8,473 nt of DNA from Bacteroidota bacterium (GTDB lineage Bacteria; Bacteroidota; Bacteroidia; Flavobacteriales_D; Crocinitomicaceae): assembly GCA_016866415.1 (NCBI GenBank), contig VGML01000088.1:1-8473 (forward strand), in the 5' to 3' direction. Shown one piece after another: positions 1-7,184 of the stretch. The notes below the pieces were generated by a model. That model saw only the letters and a list, made by a program, of their open reading frames with translations, ran no database searches and was not told the DNA's origin. The number at the start of each line of letters is the position of its first letter. Within the stretch, counting starts at the first letter, position 1. Both the position numbers and the translations under genes were made by a program.

Positions 1-1404
1 CCGAATCAGGAAGAAGCAATTGAATCATTGGAGCGATTTTTTGTGAAAGGAAATGATGGATGCAGCGAAATTGTTGCCGAAGCCTGCAAGGAATCTTACA
101 AACGATTGATGTGTCCTTCGCTCGAAAATGAAATTTTCAATGAGGCGAAAGAGAAAGCAGACAAAGAAGCAATCAAAATATTTTCTACTAATTTAAGACA
201 GTTGTTATTGTCACCGCCTTTGGGTTCCAAACGGATTTTGGCCATTGATCCGGGATTTCGGACGGGTTGTAAAGTTGTTTGTTTGGATGAATCGGGCTCA
301 CTTTTGATGAATCAAACCATTTATCCGCATCCGCCTCAAAATGAAAGTGCTGCGGCGAAAGCTAAGATTGCTCAACTGGTCGAATCCTATAAAATTGATG
401 CAATTGCTATCGGTGATGGAACAGCCGGAAGAGAAACAGAAACCATGATTAAGCATATTCGCTTCAATAAAGAAGTAGAGGTTTATGTGGTTCGAGAAGA
501 TGGCGCGTCCATTTATTCAGCAAGTTTCATTGCTCGAAAAGAATTTCCCGATTATGATGTAACGGTTCGCGGTTCAGTTTCGATTGGTAGAAGATTGATG
601 GACCCCTTGGCTGAATTGGTAAAAATCGATCCAAAATCAATAGGAGTGGGGCAATATCAGCACGAAGTGAATCAGACTTTGTTGAAAGATGCGTTGGATG
701 ATGTGGTCATTTCTGCAGTAAATGCGGTTGGTGTTGATTTGAATACCGCGTCGCCATATTTGTTGAGTTATGTTTCCGGACTTGGACTTACATTAGCTGA
801 AAACATTGTGGCTTATCGCACTGAAAAAGGTAAAATTGAATCGCGAGAAGAATTAAAAAACGTCAAACGATTGGGAGATAAGGCTTATGAGCAAGCAGCG
901 GGATTTTTACGTGTTCGGGATGCGAAAAATCCACTTGATAATTCGTCTGTTCATCCCGAAAGTTATCGTTTTGTAGCCGACATTGCGAAACATGCCAAGG
1001 TCGATGTTCAATCACTCATTGGGAATTCAGAATTGTTAAATGGCTTGAAGAAAACTGATTTTCCGCAAATTGACAGTTATACTTTTGATGACATTATCAA
1101 TGAACTCAAAAAACCTGGACGTGACCCTCGTAAAATGGCTAAAGTGTTGGAGTTTGACCACCGAATTAAAACCATCGATGATTTGAAAGTTGGAATGACG
1201 TTAAACGGAATTGTCACGAATGTTACCGCTTTCGGTGCTTTTGTAAATATCGGTATCAAAGAAAATGGGTTAATTCATAAATCAAATTTGGCTGATACAT
1301 ACGTGGATGATCCTGCAAAATTTATCGCTTTGCACCAACATGTGGAGGTTCAAGTTTTGGAGGTTGATGTTGCGCGAAAAAGGGTAGGGTTGAAGACGGT
1401 ATAA
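1..1404 (+). CDS. tex: Tex family S1 RNA-binding protein, 5' truncated by the window edge
   Basis: This is the C-terminal 467 residues of Tex, a cytoplasmic nucleic-acid-binding protein tied to transcription; whole Tex proteins are roughly 700-780 residues, so the N-terminal helical part lies outside the window. The frame is open from base 1, and the TTG at base 28 is internal, not a start. In order, numbered from the first visible codon: the end of the helical region; a YqgF/RNase H-like domain with IDPGFRTG (about 82-89) and GDGTAGRETE (about 138-147); the conserved stretch DPLAELVKIDPKSIGVGQYQ (about 201-220); a helix-hairpin-helix region beginning NTASPYLLSYVSGLGL (about 248); and a C-terminal S1 domain (about 397-467) with GIVTNVTAFGAFVNIG and ENGLIHKS. 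The protein stops directly after the S1 domain. No frameshift or lost motif is visible. The exact molecular role of Tex in this phylum is not established here. Confidence 0.96.
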   Translation, partial: PNQEEAIESLERFFVKGNDGCSEIVAEACKESYKRLMCPSLENEIFNEAKEKADKEAIKIFSTNLRQLLLSPPLGSKRILAIDPGFRTGCKVVCLDESGSLLMNQTIYPHPPQNESAAAKAKIAQLVESYKIDAIAIGDGTAGRETETMIKHIRFNKEVEVYVVREDGASIYSASFIARKEFPDYDVTVRGSVSIGRRLMDPLAELVKIDPKSIGVGQYQHEVNQTLLKDALDDVVISAVNAVGVDLNTASPYLLSYVSGLGLTLAENIVAYRTEKGKIESREELKNVKRLGDKAYEQAAGFLRVRDAKNPLDNSSVHPESYRFVADIAKHAKVDVQSLIGNSELLNGLKKTDFPQIDSYTFDDIINELKKPGRDPRKMAKVLEFDHRIKTIDDLKVGMTLNGIVTNVTAFGAFVNIGIKENGLIHKSNLADTYVDDPAKFIALHQHVEVQVLEVDVARKRVGLKTV

Positions 1405-1407
1405 ATC

Positions 1408-1437
1408 CATAGCGTTTGTTTTAATCCAATCGCTATG
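1408..1437 (+). terminator. Hairpin just after tex, possible terminator or RNA end
   Basis: A perfect 7-base inverted repeat (CATAGCG at 1408-1414, CGCTATG at 1431-1437) starts 3 bases after the tex stop. Inside it, after one mismatch, TTG (1416-1418) can pair with CAA (1427-1429), leaving an 8-base loop. Only a short T stretch follows (GATTTT, 1441-1446), so it is a weak candidate for an intrinsic terminator and may instead stabilise the tex mRNA end. Its right arm covers the ATG at 1435, which argues against translation starting there. Confidence 0.45.
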
Positions 1438-1479
1438 AATGATTTTCGAACAAATTTAAATACATTCTGTTTTTGCTTC

Positions 1480-1932
1480 ATGTATCAACTTAAACGCACC
1501 CAATTCATCAAAGCGGATATCAAAACCTGCTGGGATTTTTTCTCCTCTCCGAATAATCTGAAGGTCATAACACCGCCATATATGGGGTTCGAAGTAAAAA
1601 CGGAAGTTCCTGAAAAAATGTACGAAGGGCTTATGATTTCGTATACGGTTCGACCGCTTTTTGGAATCCCGATGTCTTGGATTACTGAAATAAAAACAGT
1701 GAAAGAAAATGAGTTTTTTGTTGATGAACAGCGCAAAGGACCTTACACTATTTGGCACCACGAGCATCATTTCAAAGAAGTTGAAGGAGGCGTGGAAATG
1801 ACTGATATCGTTTCCTACGTCATTCCTTTTGGTATCTTAGGGAAAATTGCACATCCATTTGTTGTCAGAAAGAAACTGGAAGAAATTTTCGCATATCGCT
1901 TTAAAAAGGTGGATGAGATTTTCAATTCCTAA
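1480..1932 (+). CDS. SRPBCC (START/Bet v1-like) family protein
   Basis: This is a 150-residue cytoplasmic protein without signal peptide or membrane segment, of the SRPBCC fold, which forms a deep hydrophobic ligand pocket; the ligand of this subgroup is unknown. I start it at the ATG at 1480 (MYQLKRTQFI...), because family members begin with this 'MYxLKRxQ' strand. The in-frame ATG at 1435 would add 15 atypical, cysteine-containing residues and sits inside the right arm of a hairpin. Visible signatures: CWDFFSSPNNL (17-27), ITPPYMGF (30-37), an aromatic and histidine-rich strand GPYTIWHHEHHF (77-88), MTDIVSYVIPFG (97-108), and a C-terminal helix rich in Lys, Phe and Glu, all as expected for the fold. 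It lies 75 bases after tex on the same strand; a functional link to tex is not evident. Some homologues are labelled cell-division inhibitor in databases, a label the sequence does not support by itself. Confidence 0.85.
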   Translation: MYQLKRTQFIKADIKTCWDFFSSPNNLKVITPPYMGFEVKTEVPEKMYEGLMISYTVRPLFGIPMSWITEIKTVKENEFFVDEQRKGPYTIWHHEHHFKEVEGGVEMTDIVSYVIPFGILGKIAHPFVVRKKLEEIFAYRFKKVDEIFNS

Positions 1933-1948
1933 TTACGAATCTTATCTA

Positions 1949-1969
1949 AAATTCAATTTTCTTGAATTT
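1949..1969 (+). terminator. AT-rich inverted repeat after the SRPBCC gene, possible terminator
   Basis: A perfect 8-base inverted repeat (AAATTCAA at 1949-1956, TTGAATTT at 1962-1969) with a 5-base loop TTTTC lies 17 bases after the SRPBCC stop codon. Its stem is nearly all A/T and no strong U-tract follows immediately (ATTTTT comes at 1981-1986), so stability is low. Position and shape fit a weak terminator. Confidence 0.35.
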
Positions 1970-1997
1970 CTGAAATATTCATTTTTAGGCAACCTGA

Positions 1998-2026
1998 AAT
2001 GATAGTTGATATTTTCATTTATCATT
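1998..2026. repeat. 7-base inverted repeat in the 1933-2143 gap
   Basis: AATGATA (1998-2004) and TATCATT (2020-2026) are perfect reverse complements separated by 15 bases. It could be a second weak hairpin or an operator-like dyad upstream of the glycosyltransferase pair, but in DNA this AT-rich such repeats also arise by chance. Confidence 0.25.
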
Positions 2027-2074
2027 ACTCCTAATTTTAATGACCCGTTAAAAGTTTCCTTTAAAATATAACAT

Positions 2075-2082
2075 TATCTTCG
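2075..2082 (+). promoter_or_regulatory. Candidate -7 box for the glycosyltransferase pair
   Basis: TATCTTCG matches the Bacteroidota -7 consensus TAnnTTTG at 5 of 6 fixed bases. It sits 61 bases upstream of the 2144 start, implying a leader of roughly 55 bases. No clean TTG/TTTG -33 element lies at the usual distance (17-23 bases upstream), only TTTC at 2055-2058, so the call is tentative. Confidence 0.35.
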
Positions 2083-2143
2083 TGATTGAAATTATTTTCC
2101 TTTCTTTCTGAGATCGGATTTATAGTTCAAATGAAACGATTTA

Positions 2144-3349
2144 ATGAAAATATTAGTGTTATGTAATAAAGCTCCATTCCCACCAAATGACGGAAGCAGT
2201 ATTGCCATATTTAATATGGTAAAAGGACTTCAAGAAACTGGGGTTGATTTGCATCTTTTTTCACTGAATACCAAGAAGCATTTTAAGTCGGACAGCGAAG
2301 TAACACAAGGATTACCAAAAGAAATAAAGTATCAGTCTTTTTATATTAATACAAATCCAACTCTTTTTGGAGCTTTTTCGAATTTATTTTCCGATCAATC
2401 ATACTTTGTATCACGATTTTTTGATTCCAACTTTCAAAAGCAACTGGAGCAAAAATTGATTGAATCGGATTTCGACATTGTTCAATTGGAAGGGCTTTTT
2501 ATGGCGTCATACATACCCATAATACGTAAGTATTCCAAAGCTAAAATAGTTCTTCGAGCTCATAATATTGAATACCTGATTTGGGATCGACACCTAAAAA
2601 TGTCAAAATCTTTGTTTCAAAAAATCTATTTAGGAATTCAATCAAAACGACTTAGAAGGTTTGAACACGAAATTTTTCGGTCGGTTGACGCAATCGTTCC
2701 TATTACCGATGCAGATGCGAACTATATTTCAGAACGTTCAAGTTCACCAATTCATACAGCAATTACTGGAGTTGATTTTAAAAAATATCCCAAGAGAATC
2801 TCATCTGATTTGAATCCCCTTTCCATTTTTCATTTCGGTTCAATGGATTGGATTCCTAATCAAGAAGCCGTAGATTGGTTTTTAGCGAATTGTTGGCCGA
2901 TAATATGTCGTCAAGTTCCGGAAGCAAAATTTGTGATAGCGGGAAGAAACATTCCAAAACGATATAAAATTCTTGCAAATGAACGAATACTGATTCGTGA
3001 AAATGTTCCTGAATCTGCGGAAATTTACAACCAATTCAACATAATGATTGTTCCCGTATTATCTGGTAGCGGTATGCGTATCAAAATTGTAGAAGGGATG
3101 TGTTTCGGAAAGGCCATCGTTTCCACAAAAATTGGTGCAGAGGGAATATTTGCAGATCACGAAAAGCATATCGTACTTCATGATAATTCAACTGATTTTG
3201 CGAATGCAATAATCTACCTTTTACAAAATGAAAAAAAACGGATCAGTTTGGAAGAAAATGCCCTTGTTTTTGCGAGGAATCATTTCGATTATCTTCCAAT
3301 CGCCGAAAAACTAGTGGACTTTTATAAACACTTGATACAGCTTTCTTAA
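2144..3349 (+). CDS. GT-B fold glycosyltransferase (family 4 type)
   Basis: This is a 401-residue cytoplasmic glycosyltransferase that would move a sugar from a nucleotide-activated donor to a growing glycan; donor and acceptor cannot be read from the sequence. The N-terminal Rossmann domain opens with MKILVLCNKAPFPPNDGSSI, the usual first strand and glycine loop. RAHNIEYLIWDRH (138-150) is a motif typical of this subgroup of family 4 enzymes. The C-terminal donor domain begins near FGSMDWIPNQEAVDWF (231-246) and carries GSGMRIKIVEGMCFGKAIVS (308-327) followed by GAEGI, containing the glutamate and glycine-rich phosphate/ribose-binding pattern of the family. There is no signal peptide. Length is normal. 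The ATG at 2144 starts the conserved first strand directly, and no Shine-Dalgarno is seen. Its stop TAA at 3347-3349 directly touches the ATG of the next gene, so the two are very likely co-transcribed and translationally coupled. Confidence 0.9.
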   Translation: MKILVLCNKAPFPPNDGSSIAIFNMVKGLQETGVDLHLFSLNTKKHFKSDSEVTQGLPKEIKYQSFYINTNPTLFGAFSNLFSDQSYFVSRFFDSNFQKQLEQKLIESDFDIVQLEGLFMASYIPIIRKYSKAKIVLRAHNIEYLIWDRHLKMSKSLFQKIYLGIQSKRLRRFEHEIFRSVDAIVPITDADANYISERSSSPIHTAITGVDFKKYPKRISSDLNPLSIFHFGSMDWIPNQEAVDWFLANCWPIICRQVPEAKFVIAGRNIPKRYKILANERILIRENVPESAEIYNQFNIMIVPVLSGSGMRIKIVEGMCFGKAIVSTKIGAEGIFADHEKHIVLHDNSTDFANAIIYLLQNEKKRISLEENALVFARNHFDYLPIAEKLVDFYKHLIQLS

Positions 3350-4513
3350 ATGATTATTGCTTGGTTTGTTCTCTTGTTTAGTGTTTTATTGGTTATTCAT
3401 ACCTATATTTTATATCCTGCTTTGCTTGCTATTTTGAGTCGAATTAAATTGAAACGAAAAAGTTATTCTACTCAAAAGTATAACGCGGCCGTTTTAATTG
3501 CAGCATATAACGAAGAAAAGATTATAAAGGAAAAGCTATTGAGTGTTTTAAATAACACTCCAACGAATGTCAATCTCGAGGTATACGTAGGTTCTGATGC
3601 TTCGACTGATGCCACGAATGAAATTGTTACAAATTTGAAAGCCGAGTTTGAAAATCTTCACCTCGTTAATTTTGAAGGACGAACAGGTAAAGCAACCATC
3701 ATTAACAAATTGGCTGAAAAATGCGATCACGATGTCTTTATTCTGACGGATGCGAATGTTCTTTTCAATAAGGATACAATCAACGAGTTATTACTTCCAT
3801 TTGATGACGATGAAATAAAAATGGTTTGTGCAAATATTCTGAAGCGTACAATGAGCGAATCTACCTTTGAGCGTATTGAGAAATCGTACCTCGATAGAGA
3901 GAACAGAATTAAAAAATCAGAAAGTGAACTTTGGGACATTGTTATTGGTGCTGAGGGAGGTTGCTATGCTATTCGATGCTCAGCTTATGAACCAGTTCCG
4001 AAGAATTTTTTCATGGATGATTTTTTCATGACAATGCAGGTACTTGAAAAAAAAGGTAAAGTGATTTTCCGTGAAAAAGCAATATGTTTTGAAGATATTC
4101 CAGATAAAGCTATGGAAGAATTCAAACGAAAAATTAGAATTTCAATTGGGAATTTTCAAAACTTGGTTCGATTCAAACATATGTTATTCCCAATTTGGAA
4201 CAATGTTGCATTTGCTTTTTGGTCGCATAAGGTATTACGCTGGTTTACTCCATTTTTTCTAATTTTTTCTTTGTCAAGTTCACTCGTGCTTTCAACACAT
4301 CATTCGTTTATGATTGGTTTTGTTTTGTTGCAGGTTATTTTATTCTTGAGTCCATTTCTTTCGTTCTTTAAAATCAATTCAAGAGCATTAAATCTCATTA
4401 TTCATTTTTATTTTATGAATTTGGCTTTATTGATTGGATTTTTAAGGTATTTAGTTGGAGTTAAATCGAGTGTATGGACGCCAACGATGCGCAATGTAAA
4501 GGGCAACGAATAG
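3350..4513 (+). CDS. Membrane-anchored family 2 glycosyltransferase
   Basis: This 387-residue inner-membrane enzyme has a GT-A catalytic domain facing the cytoplasm, of the processive or polyprenyl-linked glycan type. Layout: an N-terminal membrane helix (about 1-29); a family 2 domain from about residue 46 with AAYNEE (51-56), the nucleotide-binding SDAS (82-85), the metal-binding TDAN (133-136, a DxD variant), GAEGG (200-204) and the presumed catalytic-base region FMDDFF (221-226); then KRKIRISIGN (259-268), in the place of the QxxRW-type motif of cellulose/hyaluronan-synthase-like enzymes; and three C-terminal membrane helices (about 297-316, 319-340, 347-369) ending in WTPTMRN. Start ATG follows the previous stop with no gap, so it depends on upstream translation. 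With the preceding GT-B enzyme it probably builds an exopolysaccharide or another surface glycan; the sugar is unknown. No polymerase, flippase or sugar-nucleotide gene is in the window to narrow this down. Confidence 0.9.
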   Translation: MIIAWFVLLFSVLLVIHTYILYPALLAILSRIKLKRKSYSTQKYNAAVLIAAYNEEKIIKEKLLSVLNNTPTNVNLEVYVGSDASTDATNEIVTNLKAEFENLHLVNFEGRTGKATIINKLAEKCDHDVFILTDANVLFNKDTINELLLPFDDDEIKMVCANILKRTMSESTFERIEKSYLDRENRIKKSESELWDIVIGAEGGCYAIRCSAYEPVPKNFFMDDFFMTMQVLEKKGKVIFREKAICFEDIPDKAMEEFKRKIRISIGNFQNLVRFKHMLFPIWNNVAFAFWSHKVLRWFTPFFLIFSLSSSLVLSTHHSFMIGFVLLQVILFLSPFLSFFKINSRALNLIIHFYFMNLALLIGFLRYLVGVKSSVWTPTMRNVKGNE

Positions 4514-4525
4514 CCTTATTTTTTC
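4500..4525 (+). terminator. Weak hairpin plus T-tract over the glycosyltransferase stop codon
   Basis: GGC (4502-4504) can pair with GCC (4513-4515), extended by a G-T and an A-T pair, around an 8-base loop, and a T-rich run ATTTTTT follows (4518-4524). It overlaps the TAG at 4511-4513 and the last codons of the convergent permease gene. The stem is short, so it is only a candidate for ending the plus-strand glycosyltransferase transcript. Confidence 0.25.
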
Positions 4526-5958
4526 AATTTTAGCAACTTTACCCATGCTTCCTTATTGAATATTTGAGCATCATTAGCCGCTGCCCAAGTAATCAAGATT
4601 GCAATAGGAGTAAAGAAAATCCCTGCCATCCACATTCCGATAAATGGACCAACGACACGAGTTGTGGCTAAATTTCCTCCAATACTTATTAAAATAAAAT
4701 ATAACATGAAAACGAGTGCGGCAATTACAACAGGCGCTCCAAAGCCTCCTTTTCGAATTATGGCACCGAGCGGGGCTCCAACAAAAAACAATACGATAAT
4801 GGCATAAGTCAAAGCAAACTTTCGATGAAATTCAATCCAATACAAATTGGATTCATTATCCGTTGTTTCCAAAAAGGTGATTTGATTGGTGATAGTTTCA
4901 TTTTTGTTGTATAATCCTGAAATAACAGAATTATAGGTATTTATTTTTTCTGATTTTGGTAATTTTTCAAATTTGATTTCCTTGACTTGATTCTCATTCA
5001 AACCATTTGGTTCTTTCTTTGTTACTCCCTTTAGTCGATTCATCATTGCATGCTGATTTTTTAATCCAACCGCAAATTGATCCAATAATCTATTCTTTTT
5101 CACATTTAAGGAGTCCATCGCTTCAGAGATTTGAAACACATTCATCATTTCGTATTTATCCGTAAAAATGTCCTCTTCAGATCGGTTCAAGGAAAAACCT
5201 GAAATATTCAGTTTATAAATTCCTTTTTCAAAAGATGAAATTCGAGCTGGTCGAGATGATTTTCTGTTTCCTAGTGGTATTCCATTTGGCGTGAAAACTG
5301 GGTTTTGAATGTCCATTTCTTCATATATACGTCCATTTTTCAAATCAAAAAACAAGTATCTGCCATTTTCGGATTTATATACTCGGGCTTCCTCTGCTTT
5401 AACAGTTTTAATTTCACTTGGAGATGTATGATCGTGAATTGTAATTCCTCTGTAAACACTATCTTTTCCTTCTTTTACCTTGATTGCATAACCCTCAAAA
5501 TCTTTGGTATAGACTCCAGGCGTCAAAACGGTTGAAATTTTCGTATTTTGAATATCATAAATTAATGAATGCCATTTGAGATTGGAGACAGGTATTACAT
5601 AATTCGCAAAATAAAATGTAAAGCAAGCGATTCCGATTACCACGAATGTTAATGGTCGCATGATTTGATACAATGATAATCCACTTGATTTTAGAGCTGT
5701 CAATTCATTGTTTTCAGATAAATTTCCAAAGGTCATCAAAGATGAAAGTAAAATGGCAAGTGGCAACGCAAGTGGAATCAAACTTGCAGAAACGTAAAAA
5801 AGAAGTTCCAATATTACCAAAACTCCAAGTCCTTTTCCCATCAAATCGTCAATGTAAACCCAAAAAAATTGAAGGATAAGAATAAACATTGATATAATCA
5901 ACGTGATGACGAATGGTCCTGCAAATGATCGAATACTGAATAAATAAAGACGTTTCAA
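4516..5958 (-). CDS. LptF/LptG (YjgP/YjgQ) family permease
   Basis: This is a 480-residue inner-membrane protein of the YjgP/YjgQ family. In well-studied bacteria two such proteins, LptF and LptG, pair with the LptB ATPase to pull lipopolysaccharide out of the inner membrane; which paralogue this is cannot be settled here. Visible features: membrane helices at about 13-35, 46-75 and 101-123; the cytoplasmic coupling segment NNELTALKSSGLSL (83-96), which is expected to contact the ATPase; a periplasmic beta-rich domain at about 125-375, longer than in the E. coli proteins and with a charged Lys/Glu-rich insert near 300-340; then three helices (about 382-402, 409-428, 436-460) with GAPLGAIIRKGGFG (394-407). 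The start is TTG at 5958-5956: an in-frame TAA lies two codons upstream, and KRLYLF continues as family members do. It follows the START-like gene by 40 bases and meets the convergent glycosyltransferase gene with 2 bases between stops. Confidence 0.92.
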   Translation of the reverse strand: MKRLYLFSIRSFAGPFVITLIISMFILILQFFWVYIDDLMGKGLGVLVILELLFYVSASLIPLALPLAILLSSLMTFGNLSENNELTALKSSGLSLYQIMRPLTFVVIGIACFTFYFANYVIPVSNLKWHSLIYDIQNTKISTVLTPGVYTKDFEGYAIKVKEGKDSVYRGITIHDHTSPSEIKTVKAEEARVYKSENGRYLFFDLKNGRIYEEMDIQNPVFTPNGIPLGNRKSSRPARISSFEKGIYKLNISGFSLNRSEEDIFTDKYEMMNVFQISEAMDSLNVKKNRLLDQFAVGLKNQHAMMNRLKGVTKKEPNGLNENQVKEIKFEKLPKSEKINTYNSVISGLYNKNETITNQITFLETTDNESNLYWIEFHRKFALTYAIIVLFFVGAPLGAIIRKGGFGAPVVIAALVFMLYFILISIGGNLATTRVVGPFIGMWMAGIFFTPIAILITWAAANDAQIFNKEAWVKLLKLKK

Positions 5959-5973
5959 GTCTTAAAATTTTTA

Positions 5974-5981
5974 CAAAGGTA
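5974..5981 (-). promoter_or_regulatory. Candidate -7 box directly before the permease
   Basis: On the minus strand TACCTTTG is a perfect match to TAnnTTTG, 15 bases before the TTG start. If used, transcription would begin only about 5-12 bases before the start codon, giving a nearly leaderless mRNA. No TTG/TTTG -33 element is seen at the expected distance within the end of the upstream gene, so it may be a secondary promoter or chance. Confidence 0.4.
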
Positions 5982-5998
5982 GCGATTTAAAAATCCGA

Positions 5999-6382
5999 TT
6001 AAGCGCCGAGAATGCGTTTTAAGTCTGTGACTTGCTGATTCCAAAGTAAAATGGCACTTTCTTTATCCTCAGGTATTGCGAAATCTGTAATATTTAATGC
6101 CACTTGATTTGTAATTGGATCAATGTTGTAACCAATCTCAAAGTACGAATTGACACCGTCTTCTTCGTCTGCAAGCCACTTGAATCGAATGCATGATTGT
6201 AGTTTATGATGAATTAATCGAGCTTGCTCGCTGCTGCCATCCCAACTGAATGTATAAATGTCATCCTTTACTGTCACATCATCGGCAAACCATTCACCCA
6301 AACCATCAGGTGAGGAGAACATTTTTTCAAGAATTCGAGGAGATGAATTCAAGATAAATTCTAATTCATATTTTTCTTTCAT
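5999..6382 (-). CDS. START-like domain protein
   Basis: This is a small soluble protein of 127 residues with the helix-grip START/AHSA1-like fold, of a group that I recall chiefly from Bacteroidota; its ligand and role are unknown. It starts MKEKYELEFILNSSPRILEK and shows SPDGLGEWFADDV (24-36), which is the most conserved stretch of the group, then beta strands (YTFSWDG, CIRFKWLADEE, NSYFEIGYNID, ALNITDFA) and a C-terminal helix (LLWNQQVTDLKRIL). No signal peptide or membrane segment. The gene is followed 40 bases later by the LptF/LptG-type permease on the same strand, so both are probably one transcription unit, although a perfect -7 box in the gap could also serve the permease alone. Adjacency hints at an envelope-lipid link, but a START-like fold alone does not prove lipid binding. 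No clear -7 box is visible on this strand in the 58 bases upstream. Confidence 0.85.
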   Translation of the reverse strand: MKEKYELEFILNSSPRILEKMFSSPDGLGEWFADDVTVKDDIYTFSWDGSSEQARLIHHKLQSCIRFKWLADEEDGVNSYFEIGYNIDPITNQVALNITDFAIPEDKESAILLWNQQVTDLKRILGA

Positions 6383-6400
6383 GGGATAGGCTTAAAATAC

Positions 6401-6408
6401 TATTTTTG
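6401..6408 (+). promoter_or_regulatory. Candidate -7 box for the methyltransferase-phosphatase pair
   Basis: TATTTTTG is a perfect match to TAnnTTTG, 32 bases before the ATG at 6441, inside the 58-base spacer between the divergent genes. TTTC at 6377-6380, 20 bases upstream, is the nearest thing to a -33 TTTG, and it overlaps the first codons of the divergent gene. The downstream leader contains a run of eight T (6431-6438) and no Shine-Dalgarno. Confidence 0.45.
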
Positions 6409-6440
6409 CTTATTTACGGCAATATAAGAATTTTTTTTGA

Positions 6441-7184
6441 ATGGCGCTAATTGATTCCTTTGAAAAACGTGGAAATTTTCTCTTTAAATACCGCGGGCAT
6501 TTACCGCTAATTTTGTTTATTGTTGCCATTCCTGTAGCTATTATTACTCCATATAACATATTGAATAAAAATGAGTTAGTTAAGTTATTAATTTGGATTC
6601 TTTCATTTTTCTTCATTTTTACCGGACATACGATCCGGATTTTGACTGTTGGAAGAAGACATATGCAATCATCTGGAAGGAATCGCAGTCATCAAGTTGC
6701 AAAAGAATTAAATACAACCGGTATTTATTCAATGGTTCGTCATCCGCTTTATTTGGGAAATGCGCTGATTTGGCTGGGATTAGTTTGTTTTTTGGAAAAT
6801 GGTTGGTTTGTTCTCATCTTTAGTCTTATTTTTTGGCTGTACTACGAGCGAATTATGTTTGCTGAAGAGCTATTTCTGGAGAGGCAATTTGGTGAAAAAT
6901 TCAAAAAATGGTCTAATCGTGTTCCCGCATTCTTGCCAAGTTTTCGATATCGAATTCCATCTAATTCGGATTTTTCATGGCGTATTGTTTTTAAAAATGA
7001 GTATCCTGGACTAATTTCAACAATGGCAGCAGTTCTTTTTATTCTAATTCTTAAACGGTCTGTTTTGAATAATAAAATTGAGTTTTCGGCAAGTGATGCT
7101 TATTTTGCAATTTTTATTTTGGTTTTTGGTTTGACATTTAAAGGAATTAAGAAATTTACGAATCTATTTAATCCTATGGACTGA
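6441..7184 (+). CDS. Isoprenylcysteine carboxyl methyltransferase (ICMT)-like membrane protein
   Basis: This 247-residue integral membrane protein belongs to the ICMT/phospholipid N-methyltransferase group, which methylates lipid-embedded substrates using S-adenosylmethionine. Membrane helices are seen at about 21-38, 46-67, 104-135 (a helical pair) and, in a C-terminal extension, 190-205 and 219-233. The hallmark region is intact: TGIYSMVRHPLYLGN (93-107) and YERIMFAEELFLERQFG (135-151), followed by KKWSNRVPAFLP (155-166), matching the cofactor-binding RHPxYxG and the E-E-x-F pattern of the family. Bacteria generally lack prenylated CaaX proteins, so the substrate is likely a lipid or lipid headgroup. 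The Leptospira lipid A phosphate methyltransferase LmtA is a relative of ICMT and one possible model, but I cannot assign that activity. The stop TGA at 7182-7184 shares its last base with the ATG of the lipoprotein phosphatase gene, implying translational coupling. It is divergent from the START-like/permease pair. Confidence 0.82.
   Translation: MALIDSFEKRGNFLFKYRGHLPLILFIVAIPVAIITPYNILNKNELVKLLIWILSFFFIFTGHTIRILTVGRRHMQSSGRNRSHQVAKELNTTGIYSMVRHPLYLGNALIWLGLVCFLENGWFVLIFSLIFWLYYERIMFAEELFLERQFGEKFKKWSNRVPAFLPSFRYRIPSNSDFSWRIVFKNEYPGLISTMAAVLFILILKRSVLNNKIEFSASDAYFAIFILVFGLTFKGIKKFTNLFNPMD

Noticed and set aside
28..30. TTG at base 28 as the start of the tex-like gene
   Set aside because: The frame is open to base 1 and the protein lacks the N-terminal part of Tex, so the gene continues outside the window.
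1435..1479. Upstream ATG start for the SRPBCC gene
   Set aside because: It adds a 15-residue non-family extension and lies in a hairpin arm; MYQLKRTQF at 1480 is the usual family start.
1456..1770. Minus-strand frames over the SRPBCC gene, including 1485-1736
   Set aside because: They have no recognisable domain and lie fully opposite a gene with clear family motifs; treated as shadows.
2131..2166. 11-codon upstream frame overlapping the glycosyltransferase start
   Set aside because: Too short and of unremarkable composition; nothing supports translation or leader-peptide attenuation.
3548..3939. Two minus-strand frames (3548-3730 and 3727-3939) and a plus-strand frame at 4071-4262 inside the family 2 glycosyltransferase
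   Set aside because: They overlap conserved catalytic motifs of the real gene and show no motifs of their own.
5305..5879. Plus-strand frames opposite the permease gene
   Set aside because: Shadows of an intact, well-conserved membrane protein gene.
6410..7014. Alternative frames over the ICMT-like gene on both strands
   Set aside because: The main frame carries all methyltransferase motifs; the others have none.
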